A DNA stretch of 64,000 nucleotides from Paratinospora sagittata (lineage: Eukaryota > Streptophyta > Magnoliopsida > Ranunculales > Menispermaceae): NCBI GenBank assembly GCA_035771175.1, contig CM069612.1, forward strand, positions 24,906,987 through 24,970,986. Direction: 5' to 3'. Shown in pieces: positions 10,861 through 21,110 of the stretch. Within the stretch, counting starts at the first letter, position 1; every line of letters starts with the position of its first letter. The position numbers and the translations under genes are program-made. The notes under the pieces were generated by a model, which worked only from the letters and a program-made list of their open reading frames with translations, made no database searches and was not told where the DNA came from.

Positions 10861-11340
10861 TTGGTGTATTATCTCGAATGATTAATTTTGATTTGATAAG
10901 AATAGTTATAATTACTATTTTCAACAAGTAAAATGATATATTAATTCATTAGACTCTCAAACAACTAAGACACTTCCTATTTAACAAACACTTAAAATTA
11001 CACACTTTTTATTTGAATTCTAGCTAGTGCCAAATGGTTGGTCCATTATAATGAAATTATCGCCTACTGTTCAAATCTACAATGTCATCTTTAAAAAGAA
11101 AAAAAAAAAAAATCTATATTATCATAATGATAATGATAATGAGAATGTACTCTCCTGATAATGTAACGTCACGGGATGGCTCACGATAATAATAATGACC
11201 TAATGTTCAAACCTGTAATATCATAACGATCGCAATAATGTACTCCCTTGATAATCTAACGCCACGTAGACCACTAATGCCCACATTTTTTTCACGTGTT
11301 TCTAGTTAATAAAAAAGACGGCTCCTACAAGTGAACACCA
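10861..11340. other. AT-rich intergenic, no gene
   Basis: No gene. An imperfect duplication of about 100 bp (near 11120-11180 and 11205-11275, sharing AATGTACTC.C.TGATAAT.TAACG.CACG) is visible. Confidence 0.4.
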
Positions 11341-11450
11341 AAACTACTATTCCTATCTAGCAAGGTTCAACTATAAATTGGGAGTACTATAACTTTAGCT
11401 ATCATCAGAACAAAACAACCGTATCATATCATATATATTGTTACCTTAAT
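11341..11450 (+). promoter_or_regulatory. Orphan promoter of a lost + strand monellin-like gene
   Basis: CAAGG.TCAACTATAAATTG then GGAGTACTA (TATA at about 11372) is nearly the same as the promoter of the intact + strand gene (27861-27890). It is followed by the same leader style (TAGCTAT...ACAACCGTATCATATCATATATA). No cystatin-fold coding sequence follows; gypsy-2 sequence starts instead. Confidence 0.65.
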
Positions 11451-11679
11451 TTCAGAAAGAAGAAGAAAGAAACATGAAAGAGAAATTTTCATTACTGCCG
11501 AAAAATGATTCTACAGGGCTTTTCAAAGTATTGCAAGCTATTACAAACTAACCTTTCAACTAACCAAAAAAAAAAAAAAACCTCTAATAATATTCTAACA
11601 GAATACCTAACTGCTATAGCTAACTATCTCTAACTATCTATAGTAACAGGTACTAACTAACTAATCTTACGTAGTTGAC

Positions 11680-11990
11680 CTCAGTCTGACCGCCCGTTTG
11701 TGGATGATGAACACTGCTGAAATTAAGCTTTGTACTCACCATCTTCCATAAACTTTGCCAAAAATAGCTAATGAAACGTCTGTCACAATCTAATACAATA
11801 GAAGGAGGGAGCCCATGGAGATCATAAATCTCCCAAAAAAAATAGGACTACAACATTGACCTCATCTGTAATCTTCTTACAAGTGATGAAATATGTCATC
11901 TTTGAGAAACGATCAACAACCACAAAAATAGAATCATGACTCATCTGCATCCCCGGAAGACCAAGTACAAAATCCATGCTAATATCTGTC
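11680..11990 (-). pseudogene. gypsy-2 integrase core remnant
   Basis: The minus-strand frame holds [12 protein letters not shown] and [16 protein letters not shown], the first catalytic-Asp region of a Ty3 integrase (usual motif VDRFSKM.HF). Out-of-frame text for the second Asp region (LDCDRRF) and HHPQTGGQTE follows to about 11690. Frames shift near 11830. Confidence 0.7.
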
Positions 11991-12412
11991 ACACCCCAGT
12001 ACACAGCACACCGCAGTGTCTAGTACCTCCGGAATGTGATGGGTACCTCATACCGAGCGTATCCCAGCCATTATATACAACAAAATATTGTCACATCCCA
12101 GTACATAACACACCGCAGCGACTAGTACCCCCGGGATCATTTGTCCATACTATTCACTCATGAATAGTGCAGGGCCTCCCCCAAATTCTAACTCACAATC
12201 TCATAAGGAGAGGTTGCGAGTTCGACTTAGGGGGAGGCCCCCTTTGTGGAAAAAAAACCTCGAGGATACTAGACGTTGTGTGCGGGCTGTGTATTGAGGT
12301 ATAACAATATTATGTGGTACTATGGCTAGGGTACGCTCTGTATGAAGTACCTATCACATCCCGGGGTATTAGACACTGCGGTGTACTGTGTACTGGGGTG
12401 TGACAATATCTG
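11990..12412. mobile_element. Foldback element inside gypsy-2 integrase
   Basis: The left end (about 11989) reads GTCACACCCCAGTACACAGC.. and the right end reads ..CTGTGTACTGGGGTGTGAC, long inverted repeats of at least 40 bp including GCAGTGTCTAGTACC or its complement. Flanking copies of AATATCT (before and after) look like the target duplication. The interior has a second half-copy of the end (12090-12140), a perfect stem GGGCCTCCCCC...GGGGGAGGCCC (about 12172-12242) and a GGTTGCGAGTTCGAC box. It has no coding capacity. Confidence 0.7.
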
Positions 12413-12990
12413 TCCATGATTGGGTAGAAATGAGCAAAGGGCGATATAACCCATAACCCAGCATTAGTAGCTTTTCTCTTGGACACTTGGAAAACACAAC
12501 ATCGTTCAACAAATCGACCCACTTATTTGTGCATAGTTGGCCAAAAATAGAAATAAGAAACAAGCTAAAAAGTACGGTCATGTCCCACGTGGCCTTCACC
12601 ATGCAACTCCTGAATGATCTTCAAACAAAGACGACATCAGGAATACACAATTGAGTATGCTTAAAGAAGAACCTATCCTGCAAAACAAAATCAGTCCCCA
12701 TCCTGTATCTGTTGTAGGATCTCAGAAAAGTAAGGATCATCAGCATGTTGGTCTGCAATATAATCAAATCCTGGGACCTCAACCCGCATCTACACCACAA
12801 AATTATGTCTCCTACTCAATGCGTCTGCTACTCGGTTTAGGATGTTGGCTTTATGCTTGATCACAAAAGTAAATTGTTACAAGTACGCTGCCCAAGATGC
12901 ATGTCGATCTGATACTTTGTCTTGAACACCCACGTGCTTCAACGCATCATGATCGGTGTACAAAATGAACTCCCCATGGAATAAATAGTG
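12413..12990 (-). pseudogene. gypsy-2 integrase zinc-binding and RNase H end
   Basis: The minus strand contains WVDLLNDV and, in another frame, FVERCCVFQVSKRKATNAGL, the HHCC zinc-binding end of a Ty3 integrase. To the right are degenerate RNase H and tether sequences (12860-13030: text for HYLFHGEFILYTDHDALKH is present in mixed frames). No intact frame. Confidence 0.6.
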
Positions 12991-13042
12991 ATGCCAATGT
13001 CGAATAGCTTGGACCATTACATAAAACTCCACATCGTATGTA

Positions 13043-14255
13043 CTATATATAGCGTTGATTCACCCCAAATAACTTCTCATTGAAATAAGCAATAGCCCGA
13101 CTCCGTTGGCTTAAAACGGCTCCAATGCCAACCTTGGAAGCATCACAATATAACTGAAAAGGCAAGAAGAAATCTGGAAGCTCCAAAACTGGGGTTGTGG
13201 TGAACTTCTGCTTGATCAGTTGGAATACAGCTATAGCCTCATCTTTCCAACTGAATATTCCATTCTTCATGCAATCAATGATAGGTGGCATGATACTGTT
13301 GAAATGCAGAATTAATCTCCTATAAAAGGAAGCAAGCCCATGAAAACTGTGCACCTCTGTAATGGTCCTAGGCTGAGGCCATTGTTGCATGGCTGCCACC
13401 TTAGCTTCATCCACTACTAAGCCTTCACTGGATACCACATAAGCCAAAAATAACACCCGATCTAACCAGAATGTGCACTTTTTAGGTGCAGTGTACAACT
13501 TATGACTACACATAGTCAAAAGTACCTCTCGCAAGTGTTATAGATGCACTATAGGGTTAGGGCTATAAATCAAAATATCATTAAAATAAACCACCACGAA
13601 CTTGCCGATGAAAGGTCTGACGACTTGATTCATCACCCCGCATGAAAGTGCTAGGGGCATTGGACAACCCAAAAGGCATCACAAACTATTCAAATAGTTT
13701 CTCCCGTGTTTTGAATGTTGTCTTTCACCCATCTCCAGGCATGATGCGGATCTGATGATAACCACCCTTCAGATCTAGCTTGTTGAACATTGATGCACCT
13801 TCCAATTGGTCTAGTAGGTCATCTAGCCTTGAGATAGGAAATCGATAACGCACTGTAATCTTGTTGATGGCCTGACTATCCACGTACATACTCCACGATC
13901 CATCATGTTTTGGGGTAAGAAGGGCTAGAATAACACATGGACTCAAACTCTCACGAACGTGGCCTTTAGCTAGAAGCTCCTCAACCTAGCATTGTAACTC
14001 CTCATGCTCTTTGGGACTCATCCTATAATGCAATCTGTTAGGCAAAGTGGCCACAGGAACCAAGTCAATTTGATGTTGGATATCTCGGAGCGGTGGTAGC
14101 TCCGCTGGCATCTCATCAAGAAATACATCAGATAACTCCTCTACTAAGGGCTTGGCCAGCTTAGGAATGGTAGTCTCTGATTCCACTTTCTTGATCTTTA
14201 AAGAAAACACCATGCCTGACTCCTTCATCTCTTGCTCGAACTTTGCCTGAGTCAA
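13043..14255 (-). pseudogene. gypsy-2 reverse transcriptase/RNase H remnant
   Basis: 13043-13534 holds the thumb/RNase H start (KKCTFWLDRVLFLAYVVSSE, FSWKDEA, YCDASKVGIGAVLSQ). 13725-13946 holds RT palm text ([32 protein letters not shown]). 13986-14255 holds the linker from protease (LPPLRDIQHQIDLV). The catalytic YxDD region between 13535 and 13724 is frame-shifted and contains stops. Confidence 0.8.
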
Positions 14256-14271
14256 AAGGTTGGTAGCATGA

Positions 14272-14770
14272 CTAGTAGGCTTTGAGGGTCATTCCTCTTT
14301 GCTGGGCAACAACACAATTGTTGATCCTCCAAATTGGAAATTGTAAATATTGGCCCACCCATATATCATGAAGCAAGTATTTGTCATACTGCCATGGTCG
14401 TCCAAGTAACAGATGGCAAACATCCATAACCACAACATCACACAACACATCATCTTTGTACTTGTTGTCGATGGAAAGAGTAACCGATACGCGATGAGAA
14501 ATTGTAACCTCGTTGCCATTTTTCAACCAAGCCAATTTGTAGGGATTCGGGTGCTTGGTTGTTGACAAGCCTAATTTTTGCACAACTTCTTTTGGGATCA
14601 CGTTTTCGCAACTGCCCAAATCAATCACAAAACAACAGACCTTGCCACCAATGGTACAAGTGGATTGAAAGATATTGTTCCACTAATGGTACAAGTGGAT
14701 TGAAAGATATTGTTCCGCAACCAATTATCTTGTTGTCATGGTGCTAAGAATAGTCGTCGTAGCACCAGCA
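14272..14770 (-). pseudogene. gypsy-2 protease remnant
   Basis: 14272-14628 encodes IDLGSCENVIPKEVVQKLGL, the Ty3 protease in which the catalytic D(S/T)G appears as DLG, followed by LGRPW (the ILG-type motif). It then runs to RRGMTLKAY. The Ser/Thr of the active-site triplet is replaced by Leu. A 35-bp tandem duplication lies just upstream, at 14650-14719. The homologue at 34081-34328 keeps DSG. Confidence 0.75.
14650..14719. repeat. 35-bp tandem duplication
   Basis: Two units beginning AATGGTACAAGTGG at 14650 and 14685, identical over most of their length, near the gypsy-2 protease start. The unit is not a multiple of three. Confidence 0.8.
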
Positions 14771-15354
14771 TTGACCCGAAATCAGATGATCTAAACTGCA
14801 TGAGAAATTCAGATTTTCCACCAATTGTATTTGAAAGGTTATAACTCTTAACATCAAACATCGATCACGATCTTCACCGACCAATCAACATGTTCCAACA
14901 ATTTTCATCTCTTTTTTTTTATTTATCAAGTCAATCTAAGCTCATTCTAATTCATGGTCCAATGAGCCCACAGACAAATAATACAAATACATTTATATAA
15001 CTATGACTCATATACAATCAATAATACATACTTTTATATTAATGTGGCCCATATACAATTAATAGCAAAAACATTAATATTAGTATATTAATGTGTCATT
15101 ATTAATACCTTACTTTTTATGATGGGTATTATTATCACTATTAATATCATTAATATCAAAATAATAATAATTATCTAAAATGACATGCATTTTACACACC
15201 ATCAACTAATTAATAATAAATAAAATCATACACATAATAAACACATCAAGCAATACACAACACAAGCACACATACATTTTCATCAATCATAGGCACATAG
15301 AGTCGAGCATATATGAACTAAGGTACAAGTCAGGTGGTAGAATCTTCAAGGCGT
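14771..15354. other. AT-rich, no gene
   Basis: Nothing coding. ATTAATA-rich text and CATATACAATTAATA segments vaguely resemble gypsy LTR text of the 1-228 type on the minus strand, including GCACATAGAGTCGAGC near 15294 and GGCGTTACA at 15351. It may be a diverged LTR. Confidence 0.35.
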
Positions 15355-16683
15355 TACATCTTGGAAATAGATGTGTTATGGAATTGATATGTGTGAACTA
15401 TTGTGCATTACAAGACTTTGTGTTGGAATTGGATTGAGTATCTCTTGTGTGGGGATAGGATATTGCTCTCATTGGCTTGGTTGTGAGTAGAATTCTTTAT
15501 ATTTATTTCTTTATGTCATTATATGAATTATATGTGTTATGTTTAAATGCATAAATTGTGTTTTAAATAGTGGGTGTGTGGTACAAAAAACTCTATGGTG
15601 GCGGTTTGATCCCATTGACTTATTGACATGACTATAGTCTTGGAGTATGCCCACGATGAGAGGCGTAGCAAGACTTAGCAAGATCAATTGGAAAGAAAAT
15701 CAAGCCACAGGAGAGTTTTGAAATAATAAAAGGGAAAAGGAAAGTCATGTCCCTATGTGACATGTGTGTGTACTCCCTTCGAATGTGAAAGTGAATATGA
15801 AAATAAATAAGTTCGAGATCATAGCGTTGTGGTGCTAGATCTCACTGTGCGTAAGGCCTGAACTAGAATGTGAAAATGGAAAGTGATGAATTTTACTTTG
15901 CATGAGATATACGATGAATGTTGGATATTTATGTGTTATATACTTTTAATCATCTTGTAGCATTATCATGCATACATGGATTTTATTGATGAGTATTGAT
16001 GACATATCTGAATTTTATTCACTGTGCATTGTTGGCTCACCCCCATTTTTCTTTTACAGAATCTACAACTCAAGATAAGAGAAAGGGAGTTATTATCTAC
16101 CGAGGACCTAACCAAGCTGAGCTTAGCATATATAGATGTGAGGAGGGTTTCCCTTTTTGTATGACTCTTGTAATTTGGACACATCTATGTATATATTTTG
16201 TAATTTTGGAAACCTACGCATGTATTAATACTCAACCCATGAAATTGGTAGATGGTAAGGATGTATGCCTATACCCTGATATTGGTTTTTGGTTATTGGA
16301 TCTAGGCGTTGGAGGACAATGCAAGTATAGATTTCTAATGTTGAGATCATGTGGTCATACTTAAATGTTGGGTTTTGTGAACTATAGACTTCGATGGATT
16401 AATATGACATGATCTTATCTTGTATGTGTAGAGTTTATTGTCTATGGATTGTAAAGACTGTGTAATTGAAGATTGTAGAACTGTTCAGGTTTATCAAGTT
16501 GTGTTCGATGATGTTAAAAAAAAAATATGGGACTCTATGAGGAGTTTGGTTGAGGCTAGTAGGGTTTCAATCATTCTTTAGGATGATGTGGGGTGGTTGT
16601 GGATGTCTATGCGGGGTGTCTCATTCTGGCATTTCTCACACCGTTCCTCTGGGGATGGTGGTCAGGGGAGTGGGGTGGTCACA
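15355..16683 (+). repeat. Probable gypsy solo LTR
   Basis: Contains the TTCACTG..GTTGGCTCACCCC signature near 16018-16043, also seen in the LTR-like blocks at 35550 and 52050 and, inverted, at 23750. It ends GGGGTGGTCACA (about 16683), an LTR-like CA end. There is no flanking pol sequence. The left boundary is uncertain. Open frames inside (15996-16364, 16550-16810) show no domain. Confidence 0.4.
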
Positions 16684-17159
16684 ATTTACATTTATAATTT
16701 GTTGCATTATCTACTTTATGTCTATGATATATTTATGTTATATTTTATTAGTTTATAATTTAAATAATGCATTCTTGCACCTCTTTATTCACTTAAAAGT
16801 GTGCGCCTAAAGTAAGCAACACTGGTAAATCGTGTTTATCTGTCGGTCAACCGTGTTTACCGATCGATAAATAAATTTTAAATGACCATAATTTTTTTTA
16901 TTTTAACTTTAATTTAAACTATTTAAAAGGTGTTAAAAAATAAAAAAAATCTTTTTAACGTATTTTTATTCAAATTAGGATGGAAATAAAAAAAGTTATA
17001 GCCATTTAAATTTATTTTACGGATCGGTTAAATATAAGAGGAGCAAAATAGAAAAGTGAAAACTTAAATCGATGGGTTAAATAGATGATGACCCCAATTC
17101 TAATTTTTCAAACTTGAGGAACCTACGCTCTAAAAATCTCAAACTAATACGGCGCTAGA
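16684..17159. other. AT-rich intergenic, no gene
   Basis: No gene. The short motif GTAAATCGTGTTTA..GTCAACCGTGTTTACCG (16823-16861) is a near-repeat, otherwise featureless. Confidence 0.35.
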
Positions 17160-17600
17160 TTATCAAAATGGTACATTTCTCATGATTGCGTATCTACTTA
17201 AAAATCATGAGGGCAGTTGATATTGGATTTGAGCAAGTAGTCACTTTTAAGTCTCACTTCAAGAAAAAATTATACAATTGGGTTCCGAATTACGGTTTAA
17301 GAGATTTTGACCCTAGTTTTTTTCAAAAATCAATTAAACGTGATATTAGACACCTCCTCAAAATTTTTTGAAATTTATAGAACTTTTTGACAAGTTCTTT
17401 AAAATAATTTCTCGAAGAACTAATTTTATTTGGAAAAGAAATACTATTGATAGATTTATATTTTTCGAAAGCCATTCAAATGATGTTGAAGGTGACTCAA
17501 ATAATTCTTATAAATTTAAAAATATTGTTAGATATTTCCTCAAGTTTTAAGTAATTTTTTAAAATTATTTCGTTAAGAACATCACTTATTAGTAAACCGA
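17160..17600 (+). promoter_or_regulatory. Partial orphan upstream block (monellin-like family)
   Basis: CATGATTGCG.ATCTACTTAAAAATCA, GGGCAGTTGATATTGGATTTG and TTTAAGTCTCACTTCAA match the region upstream of the intact + strand gene (27720-27830) and the blocks at 18390 and 24810. It is followed by the AT-rich text also seen at 18560-18830 and 25070-25310. No gene follows. Confidence 0.45.
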
Positions 17601-17649
17601 TAGCTAGCCAAAGCCACACGCATTCAAGATAAAAAGAAAGAAGTAAAAG

Positions 17650-18134
17650 ATAGATATAAGATTTAGGGGTGAAATCGGGTTGAATTTTTGCCTTCTAACA
17701 TATTCGACAGATGAGGTCAGGTGATAGCGGGTTAGACCCAATGTCATCTAGTTTAAGGTTTAGTCGGGTCGATCGGGTTAATCAGGTTCATCCTCATTAA
17801 ATAGTCTAATTTTTTAAAAACTTAATAACTATTATTTAATAATAAAATATGTTAAATTATTATATATTTAACTTATTATACTATTATTTAAATTTTAAAA
17901 AATATTTTTTTAAAAGAATTTATATATGAACTAAACTATTTTTAAATTTAACTTATAAAAATAAAAATAAATTTATATATATATATATATATAAATTTAA
18001 AAAAATTTCAGATCAAATTTAGTTGAATTATTAATAAATTAATCTGATTAATTTAATATATTAATTAAATTCAACCCGACCGACTCAAAATGATCGAATT
18101 TAGGGTCTGAATCAGATTAGGTCGGATTGTTCAC
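17650..18134. mobile_element. MITE-like element with GGTCGGGT-type ends
   Basis: The left end region reads TAGGGGTGAAATCGGGTTGAAT with GTCGGGTCGATCGGGTTAATC further in. The right end has AACCCGACCGACTC and AGGTCGGATTGTTCACC. Inverted GGGTTGAAT / ATTCAACCC arms of this kind are typical of small plant TIR elements. No target duplication is established. A partial counterpart is at 24240-24565. Confidence 0.4.
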
Positions 18135-18239
18135 CAGCCGGACTGAACTTTTATTTTGGTTTTTTCTGGAAGCCGCAAGACTGAACTTGAATGAATTGGT
18201 TTTGTTGTCATTGTAGGCGAGACTTGCTGAGATACGGAT

Positions 18240-18470
18240 AGAATTTGTGGTGCCCCTTGTATGCTTGGGCTGTCTATGTTATAAAGAGACACGTGAATTT
18301 CGTACGTTGTTGATAGAAAACTAAAAATTGTGGCCATTGGTAGTGGTCCATGTGGCGTTAGATTATCGAGAGAGTACATTATCATGATTGCGCATCTACT
18401 TAAAAATCACGTGGGCAGTTGATATTGGATTTGACGTGAAGATAATATTTAGTTTGTGTGGCAACAATAT
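18240..18470 (+). promoter_or_regulatory. Orphan promoter block (monellin-like family)
   Basis: GAATTTGTGGTGCCC, AGACACGTGAATTTCGTACGTTGT, TGTGGCCATTGGTAGTG.TCCATGTGGCGTTAGATTATC and ATCACGTGGGCAGTTGATATTGG occur in the order found upstream of the + strand gene at 27955. The TATA and gene are absent. Two CACGTG-type cores are seen. Confidence 0.5.
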
Positions 18471-19560
18471 AAATTAGTATTATATCCCAAAGGTGATTTA
18501 AATGGAAATGTTACCCATAGTATTTTTTTTTTATTTTCTTTTTTTTTACAATTGAACATGATATTATTAGATACCTCCTCAATTTGTTTTTGAAATTTCA
18601 TCAAACTTTTTGAAAAGTTTTCTAAAATTATTTCTCGAAAGAACTCATTTTAGTTGAAAAAGTATTACTATTGATAGATTTAATTTTCAAAAGCAATTCA
18701 AATGATGTGGAAAATGGCTCAAATAATTCTTATAAATTTAAAAATAATTTTAGATATTTTCTCAAATTTCAAATAATTTTTAAAAATTATTTCGTTAAGA
18801 TTAACACACTTATTAGTAAAAAATATTAATATTGAGTTTTTAATTTATTTCAACTAATTTTAAATTATTAATAAGGTGTGGCCACATACAATGAAAATTC
18901 TTAGGTTAAATAGTTGCTATGTACATAAAAATAATTTTATTAAATTACAAATATGTACCTTCTTTATTTAAAATGCTTATTTCATAAAATTATTAGTTTC
19001 TGAAGTGATTTTGAGAAAGTAATTTTTTAAAATTATTTCGTTAAGAACATCACTTATTAGTAAAAATATTAATAATGAGCTTTTAATTTATTTCAACTTA
19101 TTTTAAATTATTAATAAGGTTTGGTCAGATACTGTGTAAATTTTTTAGGCTAAATAGTTACTATGTACATCAAAATAATTTTATTAAATTACAAATATGT
19201 ACCTTCATTATTTAAAATCTATATTTCATAAAATTATTAGTTTCTGAAGTGATTTTGAGAAAGAAATTTCACACCTGGTGATAGTGTGGTTTGGGTGGGT
19301 GTCAACATAAACATATAACAGTACATAAAAATTACTGATTTTCCAAATAAAATAGCATAAAATATTGAATCATCTCATCAAAAAACATATTCAATTATAA
19401 AATAATTATTTTTTACAAGAAATCACCATTACCTCAATTATTATCCCTCACGTCTATTCATGTGTTTCAACAAGATGATCTAAACTTGAAAATGAGACTT
19501 ATTCTTATCATGAGTAAAGAGTAATTACATCAATTCAATAAGCTGTTGTTGCCGCTTGAT
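18471..19560. other. AT-rich filler in the duplication, no gene
   Basis: Non-coding. It contains an internal duplication: TTATTTCGTTAAGA..A.CACTTATTAGTAAAAATATTAAT through CATAAAATTATTAGTTTCTGAAGTGATTTTGAGAAAG occurs twice (about 18785-19020 and 19030-19265). Confidence 0.6.
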
Positions 19561-19827
19561 CTACAACCAGCGAACAACCCAATTAAATGATATGTGTTTT
19601 GATGATACCCGGAGGCGCGCAGTTAATTGTTTATAATATATTATTTGTTTTTAAAAAAAAATAAAAAAAAATAAATAAATAAAAGCTCGTATGTGAGCAA
19701 CTTTTATTTATGGCATCATACAAAACGAGAACATACATAATAACTACCAACACAACATTAATTAGCAACTTTGCATATATGTATGCACGTCCTCATACAA
19801 ACGTTGATGAGTACCTTATTATAATAT

Positions 19828-20316
19828 TTAAACAAAGAAGTCCATAAATGACCGACCACCTTGTTCTATTTCCGTTTGAACAAAATACAGAAGCCTCTTT
19901 TCATTTGTAGATGTGTTCTCATACACAAAAGCCACATAAGGTAGAGGCGCCATCCTTTGACGGTGGGCATAAATAAGTAACATATAATAGTATCCACCCA
20001 CCTCGTCGACTTCAGCCAATATTGTAGATTTGGACAGTTGGTTATTCAGTTGGTAAGCCTCCACTCGTCCCGCGAATCCTACCCAATCGAAGATTAGGAA
20101 GTATGGTAAATCGCCTTGCTTGTTTTTCTCATCCACGGCATACATTGCGAGAGATCTCACATGATCGGTTATGATTATTGGTACATACCCACTCTCCTTT
20201 ATGTCATCAAATACCGATCCATGATCACCAGCGCCGAAAGCCACATTGAAGAACAAAGTAAAAAAAAGAAGAAGAAGAACAGCAGAGATCATGAACTGAT
20301 GAACGTGACCTTTCAT
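19828..20316 (-). CDS. Monellin-like/cystatin-fold secreted protein, copy 2
   Basis: 162 residues, single exon, ATG at 20314-20316. It has a signal peptide of about 28 residues (ILLLLFF-type core, ending NVAFG). The mature part has the helix LAMYAVDEKN (56-65) and the loop DEVGG (104-108) followed by YYYMLLIYA, then LPYVAFVYEN and a last strand region RLLYF. The Gln of QxVxG is Asp and the Pro-Trp hairpin is missing. The last dozen or so residues (EIEQGGRSFMDFFV region) are translated from what is the stop codon and start of the 3' UTR in the paralogues, so the C-terminus is extended. The IDI/IDV tripeptide of copies 1 and 5 is III here. An open but diverging copy; expression unknown. Confidence 0.75.
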   Translation of the reverse strand: MKGHVHQFMISAVLLLLFFTLFFNVAFGAGDHGSVFDDIKESGYVPIIITDHVRSLAMYAVDEKNKQGDLPYFLIFDWVGFAGRVEAYQLNNQLSKSTILAEVDEVGGYYYMLLIYAHRQRMAPLPYVAFVYENTSTNEKRLLYFVQTEIEQGGRSFMDFFV

Positions 20317-20590
20317 ATTAATGGATGGATTGATATGACCTGTTGTTTTTATTTTTATTTGACGATGAGTTCAATAGCTAAACTGATACCTCTAATTTAT
20401 AGTTGATGTTTGATAGACATATGAGAGTGATGTTTAAGTAACATTTTTTTGATGTTAAAAGTTGGACAACTTTGTGTTATATGTGATTTGAAGTAATCTA
20501 ACCATTCTTAAAATATTTAAAAATAATAGATGTGGTGCCCACTTGTACAATCTGTCTTTGGTTATATGAAAACACGTAAATTTTGTACTT
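20317..20590 (-). promoter_or_regulatory. Promoter of monellin-like copy 2
   Basis: On the minus strand, AACTATAAATTAGA (TATA at about 20394-20403) lies about 80 bp before the ATG. Further upstream are GTGGTGCCCACTTGTAC and AAAACACGTAAATTTTGTAC, where the G-box CACGTG of the paralogues has changed to CACGTA. The upstream ATGTGGCCATGA blocks are missing because a truncated gene copy follows directly. Confidence 0.6.
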
Positions 20591-20663
20591 TTGGTCAAGA
20601 GTCTTTTACTGGCGAGTTTATTTTTTGTAAGTAAAAGTATGTTTTTACCAATGAACTAAAGTT

Positions 20664-20747
20664 ACCAGCGAAAGTCACATTGAAGAACAAAAGAAAAAGA
20701 AGAAGAAGAATAGTAGAGATAATGAACTGATAAACTTGAACTTTCAT
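20664..20747 (-). pseudogene. Monellin-like copy 3: signal peptide only
   Basis: ATG at 20745-20747 starts a signal peptide nearly identical to copies 1 and 5 (ISTILLLLFLLFFNVTFAG). At about 20664 similarity to the family stops and unrelated sequence follows, ending at a stop near 20595. All of the cystatin fold is lost. It could in principle still be a short secreted peptide of about 50 residues, but the tail has no family resemblance. Confidence 0.75.
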
Positions 20748-21110
20748 ATAAATGGATGGATTGTTATGATATGGTTTTTGTTTTTTTCTTTGTTTTGACG
20801 ATGAATTCAATAGCTAAACTGACACTCCCAATTTATAGATGAAGCTTGATACATAGAAATGGTAGATGTGGTGCATGCCCACTTGTGCGAGCTATCTTTT
20901 GTTAAATAAAAACATACATGTGAATTTTGTACGTGGTAGATATAAATTTAAAAATGTGGCCATGAATGGTCCATATGACTTAGAGAGTACAATGATTACA
21001 TTATCAATTTGAAATGTGGCCATTAGTGGACCAGTACTATCAATTTGAAATGTTTGTATTCTATTTAGGCATGTATAAGTTATACGCATAGGTGGTGTTT
21101 AATTATTAAC
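20748..21110 (-). promoter_or_regulatory. Promoter of monellin-like copy 3
   Basis: A full set of family blocks: minus-strand ATCTATAAATTGGGAGTGTCAG (TATA about 20831-20838), GTGGTGCATGCCCACTTGT, TTGTTAAATAAAAACATACATGTGAATTTTGTACGTGGTAG and two TGTGGCCAT blocks. The G-box CACGTG is changed to CATGTG. The promoter is intact in layout although its gene is truncated. Confidence 0.55.

Larger units (their letters stand above)
11680..14770 (-). mobile_element. Ty3/gypsy pol remnant (gypsy-2)
   Basis: Read right to left on the minus strand: protease, reverse transcriptase, RNase H, zinc-binding integrase N-terminus and integrase core, the normal Ty3 order. Gag and both LTRs are missing or unrecognised. 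It is the same family as the 32899-34328 element: their protease regions share LGLSTTKHP.PYKLAWLK and LLLGRPW. A foldback element sits inside the integrase region. It contains many frame breaks and is inactive. Confidence 0.8.
17805..20400. repeat. Segmental duplication, left copy
   Basis: Collinear with 24240-26960 over AT-rich filler, an orphan promoter block, long non-coding text and a monellin-like gene. Shared landmarks are CTTGAATGAATTGGT (about 18188 and 24613), TATTGGATTTGACG, TAAGGTTTGGTCAGATACTGTG (19116 and 25617), and ACATATAACAGTA then TAAAAATTACTGATTTTCCA. Divergence is visible as many small indels, so the event is not very recent. Confidence 0.75.

Noticed and set aside
12310..12602. 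Minus-strand frames as a separate gene
   Set aside because: They are gypsy-2 integrase zinc-finger text running into the foldback element.
18131..18385. 84-residue minus-strand frame conserved at 24462-24812
   Set aside because: Both copies lie in the duplicated promoter block. The conservation comes from the block, the substitutions do not favour codon positions by eye, and the C-termini differ through indels.
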